A stretch of DNA of 64,000 nucleotides from Nostoc sp. TCL240-02 (GCF_013343235.1 NZ_CP040094.1:7823248-7887247), one strand, 5' to 3'. Positions 35,234-45,611 are shown, numbered from the stretch's first letter. The notes: generated by a model not told the origin, from the letters alone. Translations and numbers: made by a program.

Positions 35234-35384
35234 TCTTTAACTCCCTAATTTTTTTTGGGTGTAGTCTTCAAAAAGAAGTTATCAATATGACACTTAACAC
35301 GCTGTTAGTAAACTCAGCCACTAAGCATACTAGCTACCGAGCAGATGAGCCTGCATGAAAATTCAGAGCGATGTTAGGCGCTAT

Positions 35385-36335
35385 TTAGTTGGTTGAATTA
35401 TTGCCATCGCCTTGAATGCGATCGCGGAAATCTTCTATTGTCAGTTTTAACCCCTCTTGCAGAGGAATGGTAGGTTCCCAATTTAACCAAGTCTTTGCCT
35501 TGGTAATATCGGGCTGGCGACGGCGGGGATCGTCTGAAGGTAGTGGCTCGAATTTAATCTGTGCATCTGGATTGATCATGTTCTGCACAGCTTGTGCCAA
35601 CTGTAAAATCGTGTACTCACCAGGATTTCCCAAATTCATTGGGCCAATATAGTCGCTATTCATCAGGCGGATGAATCCTTCTACCAAGTCGGAAACATAG
35701 CAGAAACTACGAGTTTGCGAACCATCACCATACACGGTTAAAGGATTACCCCGCAAGGCTTGAACTATAAAATTGCTCACCACCCGACCATCGTTTTCTA
35801 ACATTCTCGGGCCGTAGGTGTTAAATATCCGCACAACTCGAATATCAACTTTATTTTGTCTGTAGTAATCAAATGCTAAAGTCTCAGCAATTCTTTTACC
35901 TTCGTCATAGCATGAACGTATCCCAATGGGATTGACGCTACCCCGATACTCTTCAGTTTGGGGATGAACTTCTGGATCTCCATATACTTCACTAGTCGAA
36001 GCCAAGAAAAACCTCGCTTTCACACGTTTAGCCAGCCCCAACATATTCAGAGTTCCCATCACGTTAGTTTTAACAGTTTTAACTGGGTTGTACTGGTAAT
36101 GAACTGGTGAAGCAGGACAAGCTAAATGATAAATTTGATCCACTTCTAACCGAATTGGTTCGGTAATATCGTGGCGGATAAGTTCAAAGTACGGATGACC
36201 TAACCATTTAAGAATGTTACGTTTATGGCCAGTGTAAAAGTTATCCAAGCATATTAATTCATGCCCATCGGTCATTAATCGGTCGATGAGATGGGAACCA
36301 ATAAACCCAGCACCGCCCGTTACCAAAATTCTCAT
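35385..36335 (-). CDS. UDP-glucuronate decarboxylase (UDP-xylose synthase)
   Basis: 316 residues of the extended SDR family. [11 protein letters not shown] (6-16) binds NAD, and SCYDEGKR holds the catalytic Tyr-x3-Lys. The short [18 protein letters not shown] motif is the hallmark of UXS-type enzymes rather than epimerases. It decarboxylates UDP-glucuronate to UDP-xylose, using the product of the downstream dehydrogenase. Confidence 0.92.
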   Translation of the reverse strand: MRILVTGGAGFIGSHLIDRLMTDGHELICLDNFYTGHKRNILKWLGHPYFELIRHDITEPIRLEVDQIYHLACPASPVHYQYNPVKTVKTNVMGTLNMLGLAKRVKARFFLASTSEVYGDPEVHPQTEEYRGSVNPIGIRSCYDEGKRIAETLAFDYYRQNKVDIRVVRIFNTYGPRMLENDGRVVSNFIVQALRGNPLTVYGDGSQTRSFCYVSDLVEGFIRLMNSDYIGPMNLGNPGEYTILQLAQAVQNMINPDAQIKFEPLPSDDPRRRQPDITKAKTWLNWEPTIPLQEGLKLTIEDFRDRIQGDGNNSTN

Positions 36336-36757
36336 AGTTTCCCAGTTACTTACAAATATTTTCAGTACCTATTGCACTTACTTTTAGATTACCCAGCTTG
36401 GGGACAAAAATACATAACTCAAAAAAGAACAAGGCTTAATCAAAAAGTATTGTTGAACTTACTTATTTTTCTAAGGTTATAATCTTGTGATGTTTTTACC
36501 TACTTCTTTAATAATTTAACTAGCAAAATAACAAACTTAGTCTCAATATTGTCAGTCTTCTACTTAAAGTTCATCAAATCTTCAATAATATAAAGTGTTT
36601 TCACGGTTATTTCTGTTCTCTGTTTAGATGCAAAGCAGTAAAGAATAGACTGTAGAAATGTACAGATATACTTACAGTCGATTTATTTATTGCAGAGCTT
36701 TTTGTCAATACAGATCGCAGCCCTAGTTCACTCAGATAGACTCAAATATGCTTGATA
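36336..36757. other. Gene-free AT-rich region
   Basis: 422 bp between the decarboxylase start and the antiporter stop. It probably holds the promoter of the UDP-sugar genes. No gene, repeat family or strong hairpin could be supported. Confidence 0.5.
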
Positions 36758-38899
36758 TTATACAGCAGATGTAATACTAGTAACCGTGTTAGACATAACT
36801 ATATTTGTGGTTTGAGTGCGCTGCGGTTCTCCAAGCATGACAATGGAGCAGGTTAGTTGTCTGGCTAACTGGGTTGTAACATCGCTAATGGCTAACCCTC
36901 CAGGACTGGTACGATTGCGTATAAAAGGTAAAACTACTAAATCATATAATCGTGCTGCCTGCAAAATTGCTTGGGCAACATTTTCATGAGCAATAATTTG
37001 AATTTCTGGGGAATTAGCCAAAGCTAAATTAGATACCATTAGGGAGAGATGCGATCGCCTCCAAGCAATTTTACTGGAACTAGTGCGGCGATCGCACACA
37101 TTTAGCACAGTAATGTGGCTCTGATTTGCCTCAGCCAGCATTTGGGCAAATTGTACAGGCTGTAATATGGGTGCTGTTAAGTTTTCTACTGGTACTAAGA
37201 TGCGCTGAATTTTTTTCGGTGATTCTACTAAACGTGTCACCGCTACTGGACAATGGGATGCCCAAAGCACACCATCAATCACATTCCCAAATAGACGCGC
37301 TCGTAACCCAGTCCGTTTACCCCAACCCATAACAATTAAATTAGCCTTTTGTTCGCGGGCGGCTCGGCTAATTCCTTGAGCAAAGGCATCATCAATTCGC
37401 AGCATTGGTTCTGCGGTCACGCCCAATACTCGACTGTGTGTCGTGGCTTTGGTCAATAACTGCTCACTGCGTTGTAGACAAGCTTCTAACTGTGGTGCAT
37501 CCATCTGAGCCGCAGCAGTTGCGATCGCCAGTGGTATAATTTTTCCCTGAGACTGACGCGCTAATAATGCCGCCATTTCAATTAAATGCTGTTCGGTATG
37601 GGGATTATAGACAGGTACAACAATCGTAAAAGCGCTGTCTGTCTCTGGTGCATTCTGGTCAGGTAGAGGTGGTGCAGGAGCTTCCACTTGTAAGGAATTC
37701 AACCCAACAGCTATTCTACTGGTTATCAACGGCCCCAAGGTTGAGGTGACAACCATTAAGACAATCACACTGTGTAATACTTCTAGTGGCAGCAATCCGG
37801 CCTGATATCCTACAAGGGTAGCTGCTAAGGTTGTACCAACCTGGGGAAGTGATAGTGACCAGATGGTTAGCGTTTCTTGCCACTTGTAGCGGTAAAGCAG
37901 TTTTGTCAACAAAGCTGCAATCAATTTACTGACAATCAAACCGACTATCATCAACAGCGTGAGCTTGAGCGTATCTACGTTGTTCACAAATGCGGGTAGA
38001 TTGATCAGTAAGCCAAGGTCAACAAAGAAAATGGGAATAAACAGCACACTGCCAATAAATACTACCTTTTCTTTAACTGGGCCTTCACCCACAGCTTCAT
38101 TCACTGCCAAACCTGCTAGAAAAGCACCAACAATTTTTTCTATCCCAATTAATTGAGCGCCTACAGCCGCCAGAAACACAGAAAGCAACACAAATAAAAA
38201 CTTGTTTCCTTCATCATCTCCAGACCGCTTGAAAAATTCTTTACCTGCCCAATCAAAGCCTGTAACAACGGCAACAGAGTAAATAATTAACCAACCCGAC
38301 AAGGTGAGTAGTTTAGCAAAGCTGAATGCTCCAGCATGAGTGATGCCTACACAAACGCCTAAGATCAGCACTGCCCCAATATCTGTAAAAATCTTAGCTC
38401 CAATGGTGACAGTAACAGCTTCATTGTTTACCACTCCCAAACGGCTGATTATGGGATATGCCAAAAGGGTATAGGAAGTAAATAAAGAACCAATTAAAAT
38501 TGAAGTATTCCAGCTATAGCCTAAAATCAGCCCTAGTAAGGTTCCCACGATCATGGGGATAATAAAAGTCAAGCTAGCAAACCCAAAGGCACGACTTTTT
38601 TGGCGACGGAACTTTTCGAGATCAACTTCTGACCCTGCGACAAACAATAAATAAATTAACCCAATGTCTGATAGCAGGTTAATCATTGGTGAGTCAGACT
38701 GAAATAAATTCCAGCCTGAAGGGCCAAGTACTAGCCCTGAGAAAACCAAACCCACTAATCCTGGTAATCTTAGCCGCTCAAACATGATGGGGATAACTAA
38801 GATAACCACCAGTAAAATAGCAAAGGGAACAATTGGTTCTTTGCCAAGAACTTGGGAAGTTGGTTCCAGAACAAGAACTTGTGATATGAGTTCCATCAT
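36758..38899 (-). CDS. Cation/proton antiporter (CPA2 type) with universal-stress-like C terminus
   Basis: 713 residues. The first 395 residues hold about 12 hydrophobic segments of the Na+/H+ exchanger fold (LLFVAGSEVDLEKFRRQK early, then VGAFLAGLAVNEAVGE). Residues 420-545 and 555-690 are two universal-stress-protein-like domains (IVMGWGKRTGLRARLFGNV and ILVPVENLTAPILQPVQF). This fusion is common in cyanobacterial antiporters, and the soluble part probably senses nucleotides. It starts with two Met codons; either could be used. Transported ion unknown (Na or K). Confidence 0.88.
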   Translation of the reverse strand: MMELISQVLVLEPTSQVLGKEPIVPFAILLVVILVIPIMFERLRLPGLVGLVFSGLVLGPSGWNLFQSDSPMINLLSDIGLIYLLFVAGSEVDLEKFRRQKSRAFGFASLTFIIPMIVGTLLGLILGYSWNTSILIGSLFTSYTLLAYPIISRLGVVNNEAVTVTIGAKIFTDIGAVLILGVCVGITHAGAFSFAKLLTLSGWLIIYSVAVVTGFDWAGKEFFKRSGDDEGNKFLFVLLSVFLAAVGAQLIGIEKIVGAFLAGLAVNEAVGEGPVKEKVVFIGSVLFIPIFFVDLGLLINLPAFVNNVDTLKLTLLMIVGLIVSKLIAALLTKLLYRYKWQETLTIWSLSLPQVGTTLAATLVGYQAGLLPLEVLHSVIVLMVVTSTLGPLITSRIAVGLNSLQVEAPAPPLPDQNAPETDSAFTIVVPVYNPHTEQHLIEMAALLARQSQGKIIPLAIATAAAQMDAPQLEACLQRSEQLLTKATTHSRVLGVTAEPMLRIDDAFAQGISRAAREQKANLIVMGWGKRTGLRARLFGNVIDGVLWASHCPVAVTRLVESPKKIQRILVPVENLTAPILQPVQFAQMLAEANQSHITVLNVCDRRTSSSKIAWRRSHLSLMVSNLALANSPEIQIIAHENVAQAILQAARLYDLVVLPFIRNRTSPGGLAISDVTTQLARQLTCSIVMLGEPQRTQTTNIVMSNTVTSITSAV

Positions 38900-39038
38900 G
38901 TAGGAATTGAAGGGGCTATGGTAAAACTGCGATTACCTGGGGGCGATCGCCTGATGGATATAAAATGGGTAAGCCACCTGACGAAAAATTAAAAATATTA
39001 ACTTACACTAACTAGGCAATTGTCTAAGAACTAACTAC

Positions 39039-39695
39039 CTACGGATGGATTTGACTTAAAATAAACCGCAAGCGATCGTAGTCGTCTTTAAGTAGCACGC
39101 TTAGGTTACGTCCAGCTTTAATTAGCCATTCTCGGTCAGCTTTGCGTAACTGGTATACATCTCGAATAGCAGCTGCGGTTAAAGACTCGACTGGCGCACC
39201 GTTAATACAAAGCAATGTCCGCAAAAAATCTAGTTCTTCAGTAAATTTAACGATCGCTTCTGGTTCACACCGATAAACAGCTTGATGAATTTGCGGGGGA
39301 CGGGGTGGTAGATACTGATATATTCTTTGGTTATAACCTTGATTCTGGGAAGATTGTTCAAATCCCACGATCGCAGCTCGAAATTCTGTTCTCAGCATGG
39401 CAAATATTTGGGGTTGTTCCTCACGTAAGTCTTGCAGTGACAACCCCAAAGCTCTCGCTCGGTGTACTGAGTCTATAGGCATGGTAGTGGCATAATATAC
39501 CACCCCATAGACTTGATTCCCAGATTCTTCATCCACAGAACAAACCCAACTACCAAAGGGTGGCATGGAGGTAAAGCTCAAATCTTCTGGTTCCAAACAC
39601 TGAGCTAGAAATTCAGTACTAGTAGTTTCAATCACCTCGGCAATGTGGTTGGGATGGCGATCGCCAGTAGCAAACTGTGGTAGTGGGAGGCGCAT
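39039..39695 (-). CDS. HAS-barrel domain protein
   Basis: 218 residues. The N-terminal half begins IAEVIETTSTEFLAQCLE and GSWVCSVDEESGNQVYGVVY, the HAS-barrel beta-barrel that precedes HerA-type and ATP-synthase-like ATPases. No ATPase domain follows. The rest is helical (DVYQLRKADREWLIKAG). The family is conserved in cyanobacteria without known function. It is downstream of ndhS on the same strand, separated by a heptamer-repeat hairpin. Confidence 0.78.
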   Translation of the reverse strand: MRLPLPQFATGDRHPNHIAEVIETTSTEFLAQCLEPEDLSFTSMPPFGSWVCSVDEESGNQVYGVVYYATTMPIDSVHRARALGLSLQDLREEQPQIFAMLRTEFRAAIVGFEQSSQNQGYNQRIYQYLPPRPPQIHQAVYRCEPEAIVKFTEELDFLRTLLCINGAPVESLTAAAIRDVYQLRKADREWLIKAGRNLSVLLKDDYDRLRFILSQIHP

Positions 39696-39702
39696 AGTAA
39701 TT

Positions 39703-39773
39703 TAGTCATTAGTCATTGGTCATTAGTCATTAGTTTTTGTAAAAGGACAAAGGACAAATGACTAATGACTAAT
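39703..39773. repeat. GTCATTA heptamer repeat forming a hairpin
   Basis: Tandem GTCATTA/GTCATTG units at 39704-39734 and inverted copies at 39752-39773. ATTAGTCATTAGT (39722-39734) pairs perfectly with ACTAATGACTAAT (39761-39773). It occupies the whole gap between ndhS and the HAS-barrel gene. Confidence 0.85.
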
Positions 39774-39774
39774 A

Positions 39775-39972
39775 TTATTTGGCTTTTTTCCGTCCGGCTA
39801 TGGTCTCTACAAGTTCCAATTCGCTCAGGCGAAAGGTAACTAATTTATCCCAGTTACCACCTTCAAATAATACGGCTACTTTGCCATCAGTCAGTCGTTG
39901 CACGAGTCCTTCATAGCGATAATAGGTATCTGCGGGATTCTTGACGCGAACAGTTGCTCCAGGCAGAATCAT
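39775..39972 (-). CDS. ndhS: NAD(P)H-quinone oxidoreductase (NDH-1) subunit S
   Basis: 65 residues, full length. The SH3-like domain [38 protein letters not shown] is diagnostic of NdhS. NdhS sits on the peripheral arm of thylakoid NDH-1 and helps ferredoxin dock, supporting cyclic electron flow. The basic tail (GRKKAK) is longer than in some relatives. It is bracketed on both sides by heptamer-repeat hairpins and follows rodA on the same strand. Confidence 0.92.
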   Translation of the reverse strand: MILPGATVRVKNPADTYYRYEGLVQRLTDGKVAVLFEGGNWDKLVTFRLSELELVETIAGRKKAK

Positions 39973-40013
39973 GTTTTTAGCCTCGCTTGTTTCCTTTTAA
40001 TAGCTTAATACTT

Positions 40014-40056
40014 GTCATTAGTCATTTGTCGTTGTTTCTTACAAATGACTAATGAC
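40014..40056. repeat. Perfect 16-bp hairpin made of GTCATTA heptamers
   Basis: GTCATTAGTCATTTGT (40014-40029) and ACAAATGACTAATGAC (40041-40056) are perfect inverted copies with an 11-nt loop. It lies between rodA (stop at 40060) and ndhS. No T run follows on the minus strand, so it is not a classic terminator, but it may stabilise the 3' end of the rodA message. Confidence 0.88.
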
Positions 40057-40059
40057 GAA

Positions 40060-41373
40060 TCAATAATACTTCTGCCTTTGGCGAAAATTTGCTACTGATT
40101 CTACTATTCCCAAGGAAATGAAATTGGTCAGCATAGCAGAACGCCCATAACTCATCCAAGGTAAAGGTATTCCTGCCACAGGTGCTAAACCTACAGTCAT
40201 GCCAACGTTCACAATCACCTGAAACACGATCATAGATAAAACGCCAATAGCCAACAAGGAACCAAAGTTATCTTTGGCGGTTTGGGCAACATGCAGCAGG
40301 CGGAGGCAAATTAAGCAGAAGACAAACAGCACTAACAAACAACCAACAAAACCGAATTCTTCTCCGACTGCGGAGAAAATAAAGTCTGTATGCTGTTCGG
40401 GTACAAAATTCAGTTGCGTCATTGGCCCCTTGAACAGACCCCATCCCCAAATTTCACCAGCACCAATGGCAATACGAGATTGGATTAAGTGATACCCAGC
40501 ACCGAGTGGATCGTGATCGGGATCCATGAATACAGTTAACCGAGCTTTTTGATACGGTTTTAAAATATGGTTCCAAGCGAAGACTCCTAATTCGCCACCC
40601 AGTATATTGAGAGTCCATGCACCGATTGCACTGCAACCAAATCTCCGCCAAGGGAGAGTTTGCCAGCCCAAAATAGCCATCGCAAATGACCAAACTATTC
40701 CCAATGGGCCAAAAGATAGTTCTTTGAATAAAATTATCGGCTCTGATAAAGGCCAAGATATACTAAACAAAATGGCGGCAACCACAGGAGAAATCAGCAG
40801 AATTAACCAGCCTGGGTTAGCATTTGCCCAATAAAGCATTCCTAAAACGATCGCACCAAATACCAATGATGTTGCTAAATCTGGTTGCAAAAATACTAAT
40901 CCCCAAGGTATGGCGGTAATTGCCAGAACTCGGAAAACACCTTCAAGGCTAGAAGCAGTACGCCTGTGTAGCAAAGCTGCTAAGGTAATGATCATGCCGA
41001 CTTTGGCAAATTCTGAGGGTTGCACGTTAAAGCCAGCGATACTAATCCACCTCTGTGCCCCTTTAGCGCTAGTACCAGCAATCATCACCGCGATTAAGCT
41101 GAAATTCGTGAGTGAGTATGTTACCCAGTGCCACTGCATTAAGAGTTCGTAGCGGATGCGAGATAAAAATAAGGCTATAAGCACACCGATACCCGCTACC
41201 ATCCAGTGCCACCACCAGTCAGTTACTGGCTGCTTCAGTTCCGTACTGAGGATCATAATGCCACCAAAGATACTGATAGCAACTGGCAAACAAAATAGTA
41301 GCCAATCTACATGCTGCCATGGCTTAACCCAAGACTTCCAGCGAATTTTGGGGAGCGATCGTTTTAATAACAT
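40060..41373 (-). CDS. rodA: Rod-shape SEDS glycosyltransferase RodA
   Basis: 437 residues, about ten membrane helices. The SEDS signatures are present: GAQRWISIAGFNVQPSEFAK, the catalytic Asp region LQPDLATSL, and VPEQHTDFIFSAVGEEFGF. It polymerises lipid II for sidewall peptidoglycan in partnership with a class B penicillin-binding protein encoded elsewhere. The start is ATG 41371-41373, without a strong ribosome site. Confidence 0.93.
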   Translation of the reverse strand: MLLKRSLPKIRWKSWVKPWQHVDWLLFCLPVAISIFGGIMILSTELKQPVTDWWWHWMVAGIGVLIALFLSRIRYELLMQWHWVTYSLTNFSLIAVMIAGTSAKGAQRWISIAGFNVQPSEFAKVGMIITLAALLHRRTASSLEGVFRVLAITAIPWGLVFLQPDLATSLVFGAIVLGMLYWANANPGWLILLISPVVAAILFSISWPLSEPIILFKELSFGPLGIVWSFAMAILGWQTLPWRRFGCSAIGAWTLNILGGELGVFAWNHILKPYQKARLTVFMDPDHDPLGAGYHLIQSRIAIGAGEIWGWGLFKGPMTQLNFVPEQHTDFIFSAVGEEFGFVGCLLVLFVFCLICLRLLHVAQTAKDNFGSLLAIGVLSMIVFQVIVNVGMTVGLAPVAGIPLPWMSYGRSAMLTNFISLGIVESVANFRQRQKYY

Positions 41374-41404
41374 TGTGCCAATTTAGACTTTTTTTAAGTG
41401 TTGA

Positions 41405-41432
41405 GAATTGGGAATTGGGAATTGGGAATTGG
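41405..41432. repeat. Four tandem GAATTGG heptamers
   Basis: GAATTGG repeated four times exactly, 32 bp upstream of the rodA start, with CCCATTCCC/CCCAATC-type heptamers again at 41570-41598. Confidence 0.85.
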
Positions 41433-41650
41433 TTATTTCTCGGATTTATGCACCGAAATCTGAAACCTAGATCCCCCAGAACAACCCTTGAAAAGGGGAA
41501 AAATTAATACATCTGCCTTTTATAAGGGCATTGGATGTTTTGAGTGCGTTACTTATTTCTTTCTTTGCTCCCATTCCCCATTCCCTATGCCCAATCAATC
41601 TTTAGTATTCCCAGGACATAGCCCAGGAAGCAGATAGAAATTAAAATTAA

Positions 41651-42721
41651 TTATGTCAACGCGGCAACTGATACTTTACCAGCAATAGTAAGAGCGATCG
41701 CAGTTAATGCTTTTGCCGAAGCTGAATCTGGATCGCCAACAACTATGGGCACACCACTGTCACCACCAACTCGTGTGGAAATCTCTAGTGGCACGCACCC
41801 CAAGAGTGGTACTCCCAATTCGGTGGCGGTTTTGGAGCCTCCACCGGAACCAAAGATGTCATATTGTTTATCTAGTTGATCGGGGGGGATAAAATAGCTC
41901 ATATTTTCCACGATCCCCAATACCGGGACATTCATCTGCTGGAACATCCGCAATCCCTTACGAGAATCTAATAGGGCTACAGTTTGCGGTGTGGTGACAA
42001 TTACCGCCCCTGCCATTGGCACTGCTTGAGTTAAAGTTAACTGAGCATCTCCGGTTCCCGGTGGCATATCTACAATCAAATAATCCAGTTCTCCCCATTG
42101 CACTTGATAGAGAAACTGGCGAATTACGCCATTGAGCATAGGCCCCCGCCAAATGACTGGTTGATCTCGGTCAATCAAAAAGCCCATTGAAACTAATTTG
42201 ACACCGTGATTAAAAGCAGGTTCTAGAATGTCACCTGTTTCAGTGGAACGCACCACAATTTGGGCATCAGCCAAACCTAGCATCGTAGGGTCATTGGGGC
42301 CGTAAATATCAGCATCTAACAAACCGACTTTCGCCCCAGTTTGAGCTAGAGCCACTGCTACATTTACTGCTACCGTACTTTTACCAACGCCACCTTTGCC
42401 ACTGGAAACAGCAATAATATTTTTGACACCAGAAATACCAGTACGGTCTGGCAAACTTTTTTGTTGGGGTGTTTCTGCTGTTACTTCTATGCTGACATCT
42501 GTAACACCTGGTAGCTTTTTGACAGCTTTCTGACAGTCTTCGACGATAAATTCACGTAAAGGACAGGCAGGAGTGGTCAACACTAAAGTGAAACTAACCT
42601 TGCCACCGTCAATTTTGACGTTGCGAATCATATTCAGTTCCACCAGACTTTTGCGGAGTTCTGGGTCTTCCACTGGACGCAAAATTTCTAGGACAGAGCG
42701 AGAATCGAGGACATCGTACAT
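41651..42721 (-). CDS. Mrp/NBP35-family Fe-S cluster carrier ATPase
   Basis: 356 residues. An N-terminal MIP18/DUF59 domain (1-80, PVEDPELRKSLVELNM) is followed by a ParA/MinD-type ATPase with the deviant P-loop SSGKGGVGKST (106-116). It carries Fe-S clusters to apoproteins. The CxxC pair that binds the bridging cluster in bacterial ApbC/Mrp and eukaryotic Nbp35 is not seen: the region reads ENMSYFIPPDQLDKQYDIFG. Single cysteines remain at TPACPL and LLGCVPL. The Mrp call is firm; the cluster-binding mode is open. Confidence 0.9.
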   Translation of the reverse strand: MYDVLDSRSVLEILRPVEDPELRKSLVELNMIRNVKIDGGKVSFTLVLTTPACPLREFIVEDCQKAVKKLPGVTDVSIEVTAETPQQKSLPDRTGISGVKNIIAVSSGKGGVGKSTVAVNVAVALAQTGAKVGLLDADIYGPNDPTMLGLADAQIVVRSTETGDILEPAFNHGVKLVSMGFLIDRDQPVIWRGPMLNGVIRQFLYQVQWGELDYLIVDMPPGTGDAQLTLTQAVPMAGAVIVTTPQTVALLDSRKGLRMFQQMNVPVLGIVENMSYFIPPDQLDKQYDIFGSGGGSKTATELGVPLLGCVPLEISTRVGGDSGVPIVVGDPDSASAKALTAIALTIAGKVSVAALT

Positions 42722-42889
42722 AAAAATTCAAAATGAATAAATACACTTATGGCGAACATCTTAGCTATTAACTCGATGTTTTCTTAAGTAAGGTCAGCTT
42801 AGTGTTTTCACTGTCAATGCCATAATAAAACTTAGCAAATGGCATTATTACCTAATAGAATCTTAACTTTCTTTGGGCATTGGGTACAA

Positions 42890-43052
42890 AAGGCAGAGGG
42901 GCAGGGGGCAGGGGGCAGGGAGCAGAGGGACAAGGGGGAATTATTTAACAAGTCTCTCTCTTCTGTCTCCCCCCTCTTCCTTGTCTCTTCTTTATACCCC
43001 TGCTCCCTGCTCTCTGCTCCCCTGCTCCCCTGCCCCCTGCCCTCTTCCCTTT
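42890..43052. repeat. Purine/pyrimidine heptamer array in inverted arrangement
   Basis: GGGGCAG-type heptamers (42896-42930) are followed by their complement CCCCTGC/CTGCTCC-type (42998-43046), forming a long imperfect hairpin with a CTCTCTTCTGTCTCC spacer. Open frames through it are an effect of biased composition. Confidence 0.8.
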
Positions 43053-43054
43053 AC

Positions 43055-43579
43055 CTAAAAATCAAAACAACTGTCATCAAGAGATTTCTTCTTCCCAGAT
43101 ACCGTTGGCAATGCCGTCTTTTCTGCTGCTTCTACTAAAGACCGTGCTACGCGGTCTACATAAGGACGGGATAAAGACCAAATCAGGGGCGATAACCACC
43201 CCCGTAGCGTTACAGAATAAGATAAACAAGTGCCACAAACAGTTGACTCTACTTGATAAGTCACCCGTTCTTCTATTCCTGGAATTGCCAGCACTCGGAT
43301 ACTCAGCATCTCCCTGTGATTGACACGCTCCACAAAAATACGGATGGGAATTGGCGAAAAGCGTGTTACAGCATGAAAAATCAATCCTGGTTTGGGTACT
43401 AATCCGTAGGGTACATTAGTACTCTTAAGTAGTGGATGCCAGGAAACATCTGTTAAGTCAGCAACTTTTTGCCACAGTTCATCTACAGAAGCAGAGCTTA
43501 TCTCTCGATATGTCCGCACCAGAGAAGCGCAAAACCGACGACGTTTGCGGTGGATGAATTTGGATAACCAATCTTGCAT
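43055..43579 (-). CDS. SRPBCC-fold (START/polyketide-cyclase-like) protein
   Basis: 174 residues from ATG 43577-43579, chosen because GGGAGGAGG lies upstream; a longer frame adds 40 unlikely residues. The helix-grip pattern is SASVDELWQKVADLTDVSWHP at about 28-48, then strands VTRFSPIPIRIFVERVNHREMLSIRV and RVTYQVESTVCGTCLSYSVTL, and a long C-terminal helix. Such proteins bind hydrophobic ligands. No catalytic residues can be assigned. Confidence 0.75.
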   Translation of the reverse strand: MQDWLSKFIHRKRRRFCASLVRTYREISSASVDELWQKVADLTDVSWHPLLKSTNVPYGLVPKPGLIFHAVTRFSPIPIRIFVERVNHREMLSIRVLAIPGIEERVTYQVESTVCGTCLSYSVTLRGWLSPLIWSLSRPYVDRVARSLVEAAEKTALPTVSGKKKSLDDSCFDF

Positions 43580-43887
43580 TTTCCTAATCCTCCTCCCTAG
43601 ACACTTTCTGGTAACTCTGGTATTGTGTGCAACTACGCTCAGTTCCTGAAGTACCAAATGAGCGAAATAGTTAAAATTAACAAAATAAAACTCAGTCAAT
43701 ATACAAGCCTATACGCATTTGAGGGAAAATAACTCTAGTGATGGCCATCAATCGTATAAATGCTTAACCAGTAAGAAAAAAGCGGGTTGGGCAAATAGAG
43801 CTTGATTGTTGGCGCGTGTTTCCCCCAAATTTTTCAAATTAAGAAATTTGTGGCTTTCTGGAAATTGTAATTTAGGTTCGGGAATCT

Positions 43888-44931
43888 ATGTTGACCAACT
43901 CGCAAACACCAACTGTAGCAGCAGAATCATCCAAGTCTTTGCCAGCACCTGACGCTCAGATGAGAGTCAGTCAGTTTATGAAACAACTGCAAGACGAAAT
44001 TACTGAATCATTGGCAAAACTAGATGGTGTGGCTAAGTTTAATGAAGATAGTTGGGAACGCCCTGAAGGGGGTGGAGGGCGATCGCGCGTGCTGCGAGAA
44101 GGTGCAATATTTGAACAAGCAGGTGTAAACTTTTCTGAAGTTTGGGGTTCTCATTTGCCAGCCTCAATTTTAACCCAACGCCCTGAAGCCGCAGGACATG
44201 GCTTTTATGCCACGGGGACTTCAATGGTATTACATCCTCACAACCCTTACGTGCCCACAGTTCATCTAAATTATCGCTACTTTGAAGCGGGGCCAGTGTG
44301 GTGGTTTGGTGGCGGTCTTGACTTGACACCTTATTACCCGTTTGCCGAAGATGCGGCACATTTACATAAAACGTTAAAACAGGCCTGTGACAAACACCAC
44401 CCGGAGTATTACCCAGTATTTAAAAAGTGGTGTGATGAATATTTTTACCTCAAGCATCGTGATGAAACACGAGGCGTAGGTGGTCTATTTTTTGATTACC
44501 AAGATGGTCAAGGTGCTTTATATCGCGGGCCAAATCCCAATGGAGAAGCGGCTATTCATAGCAACCAGGTGGGAACACCAGCAACCCGCAATTGGGAAGA
44601 TTTGTTTGCTTTTGTGCAAGGCTGTGGCAGAGCATTTTTACCAGCCTACGTACCTATTGTAGAACGGCGGCATGGGATGGAATATGGCGATCACCAACGA
44701 AATTTTCAACTCTATCGCCGCGGACGGTATGTAGAATTTAACTTGGTTTATGACCGAGGTACTATTTTTGGTCTGCAAACCAACGGACGCACCGAATCAA
44801 TTCTCATGTCCCTACCCCCTTTAGTGCGCTGGGAATACGGCTATCAACCGGAACCCAATACACCCGAAGCCGAGTTGTATGAAACCTTTCTTAAGCCTCA
44901 AGATTGGATCAACTGGACACCACCTCAATAA
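43888..44931 (+). CDS. hemF: Oxygen-dependent coproporphyrinogen III oxidase
   Basis: 347 residues. [40 protein letters not shown] and [13 protein letters not shown] are diagnostic. It decarboxylates coproporphyrinogen III to protoporphyrinogen IX with O2, for heme and chlorophyll. About 25 residues at the N terminus are variable. An oxygen-independent enzyme (HemN) would be encoded elsewhere for anaerobic or heterocyst conditions. Confidence 0.95.
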   Translation: MLTNSQTPTVAAESSKSLPAPDAQMRVSQFMKQLQDEITESLAKLDGVAKFNEDSWERPEGGGGRSRVLREGAIFEQAGVNFSEVWGSHLPASILTQRPEAAGHGFYATGTSMVLHPHNPYVPTVHLNYRYFEAGPVWWFGGGLDLTPYYPFAEDAAHLHKTLKQACDKHHPEYYPVFKKWCDEYFYLKHRDETRGVGGLFFDYQDGQGALYRGPNPNGEAAIHSNQVGTPATRNWEDLFAFVQGCGRAFLPAYVPIVERRHGMEYGDHQRNFQLYRRGRYVEFNLVYDRGTIFGLQTNGRTESILMSLPPLVRWEYGYQPEPNTPEAELYETFLKPQDWINWTPPQ

Positions 44932-45208
44932 ATAGTGCAAATAGTGCTTGTTAGCGGTAGCGGAGCCTTGAGCCTGTGCTGAGATTAGGAGTTAGGAGTT
45001 CTTCCCTATCTCCCTCATTTTCCTAGTCTCTGCCACTCCCTCGTTTAAAATTGCTACTCAGTACTGATTTAGTGAGTTAAACTACTAAAGTTAAGCACTT
45101 AGCAGAAAAAGGTGACAATTTTAGCTATAGCTTGTTAATCTCAAGTGACAGCGTTAGACAATTCTGTAACTACCTAATCTTACGAGGAATGCCACGGGGA
45201 GGGCTTTA

Positions 45209-45577
45209 GTGATTCATATAGACCAAAAAACTTATACAACCCAAGACGGAAACACCGTTATTGTCCTAACACCAGCAGGTCGCCTAGACATTACCACTGC
45301 TTGGCAATTTCGCCTGAAGTTACAAGAGTGTATTTCTAAACTCAGCCGCCATGTAGTTGTAAATCTGGCTCAGGTAAATTTTATTGATAGTTCTGGTCTT
45401 ACGTCTTTGGTAGCTGGAATGCGTGATGCTGATAAAGTCAAGGGCAGTTTCCGCATCTGCAATGTACATCCAGAAGCCAAACTCGTGTTTGAAGTGACAA
45501 TGATGGATACTGTCTTTGAAATCTTTGAAACAGAAGATGAAGCTTTAGAAGGTGTACCTCGTAGTATGGCTAGCTAA
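45209..45577 (+). CDS. STAS-domain anti-sigma-factor antagonist
   Basis: 122 residues from GTG 45209, which has GGGGAGGG about 8 bases upstream. The STAS fold is marked by GRLDITTAWQFRLKLQE and the phosphorylation loop DSSGL (60-64). It would be switched by an anti-sigma or HPK-like kinase that phosphorylates Ser61 or Ser62. No kinase or phosphatase gene is adjacent. An IS982 element was inserted 35 bp after the stop, probably cutting the gene from its terminator. Confidence 0.87.
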   Translation: MIHIDQKTYTTQDGNTVIVLTPAGRLDITTAWQFRLKLQECISKLSRHVVVNLAQVNFIDSSGLTSLVAGMRDADKVKGSFRICNVHPEAKLVFEVTMMDTVFEIFETEDEALEGVPRSMAS

Positions 45578-45611
45578 AAAAGAGTTAGGAGTTAATAGAA
45601 ACTTCATAACT

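Noticed and set aside
42839..43138. 99-residue open frame on the plus strand
   Set aside because: It runs through the purine/pyrimidine heptamer array, with a low-complexity product and no ribosome site; the frame is open because of composition.
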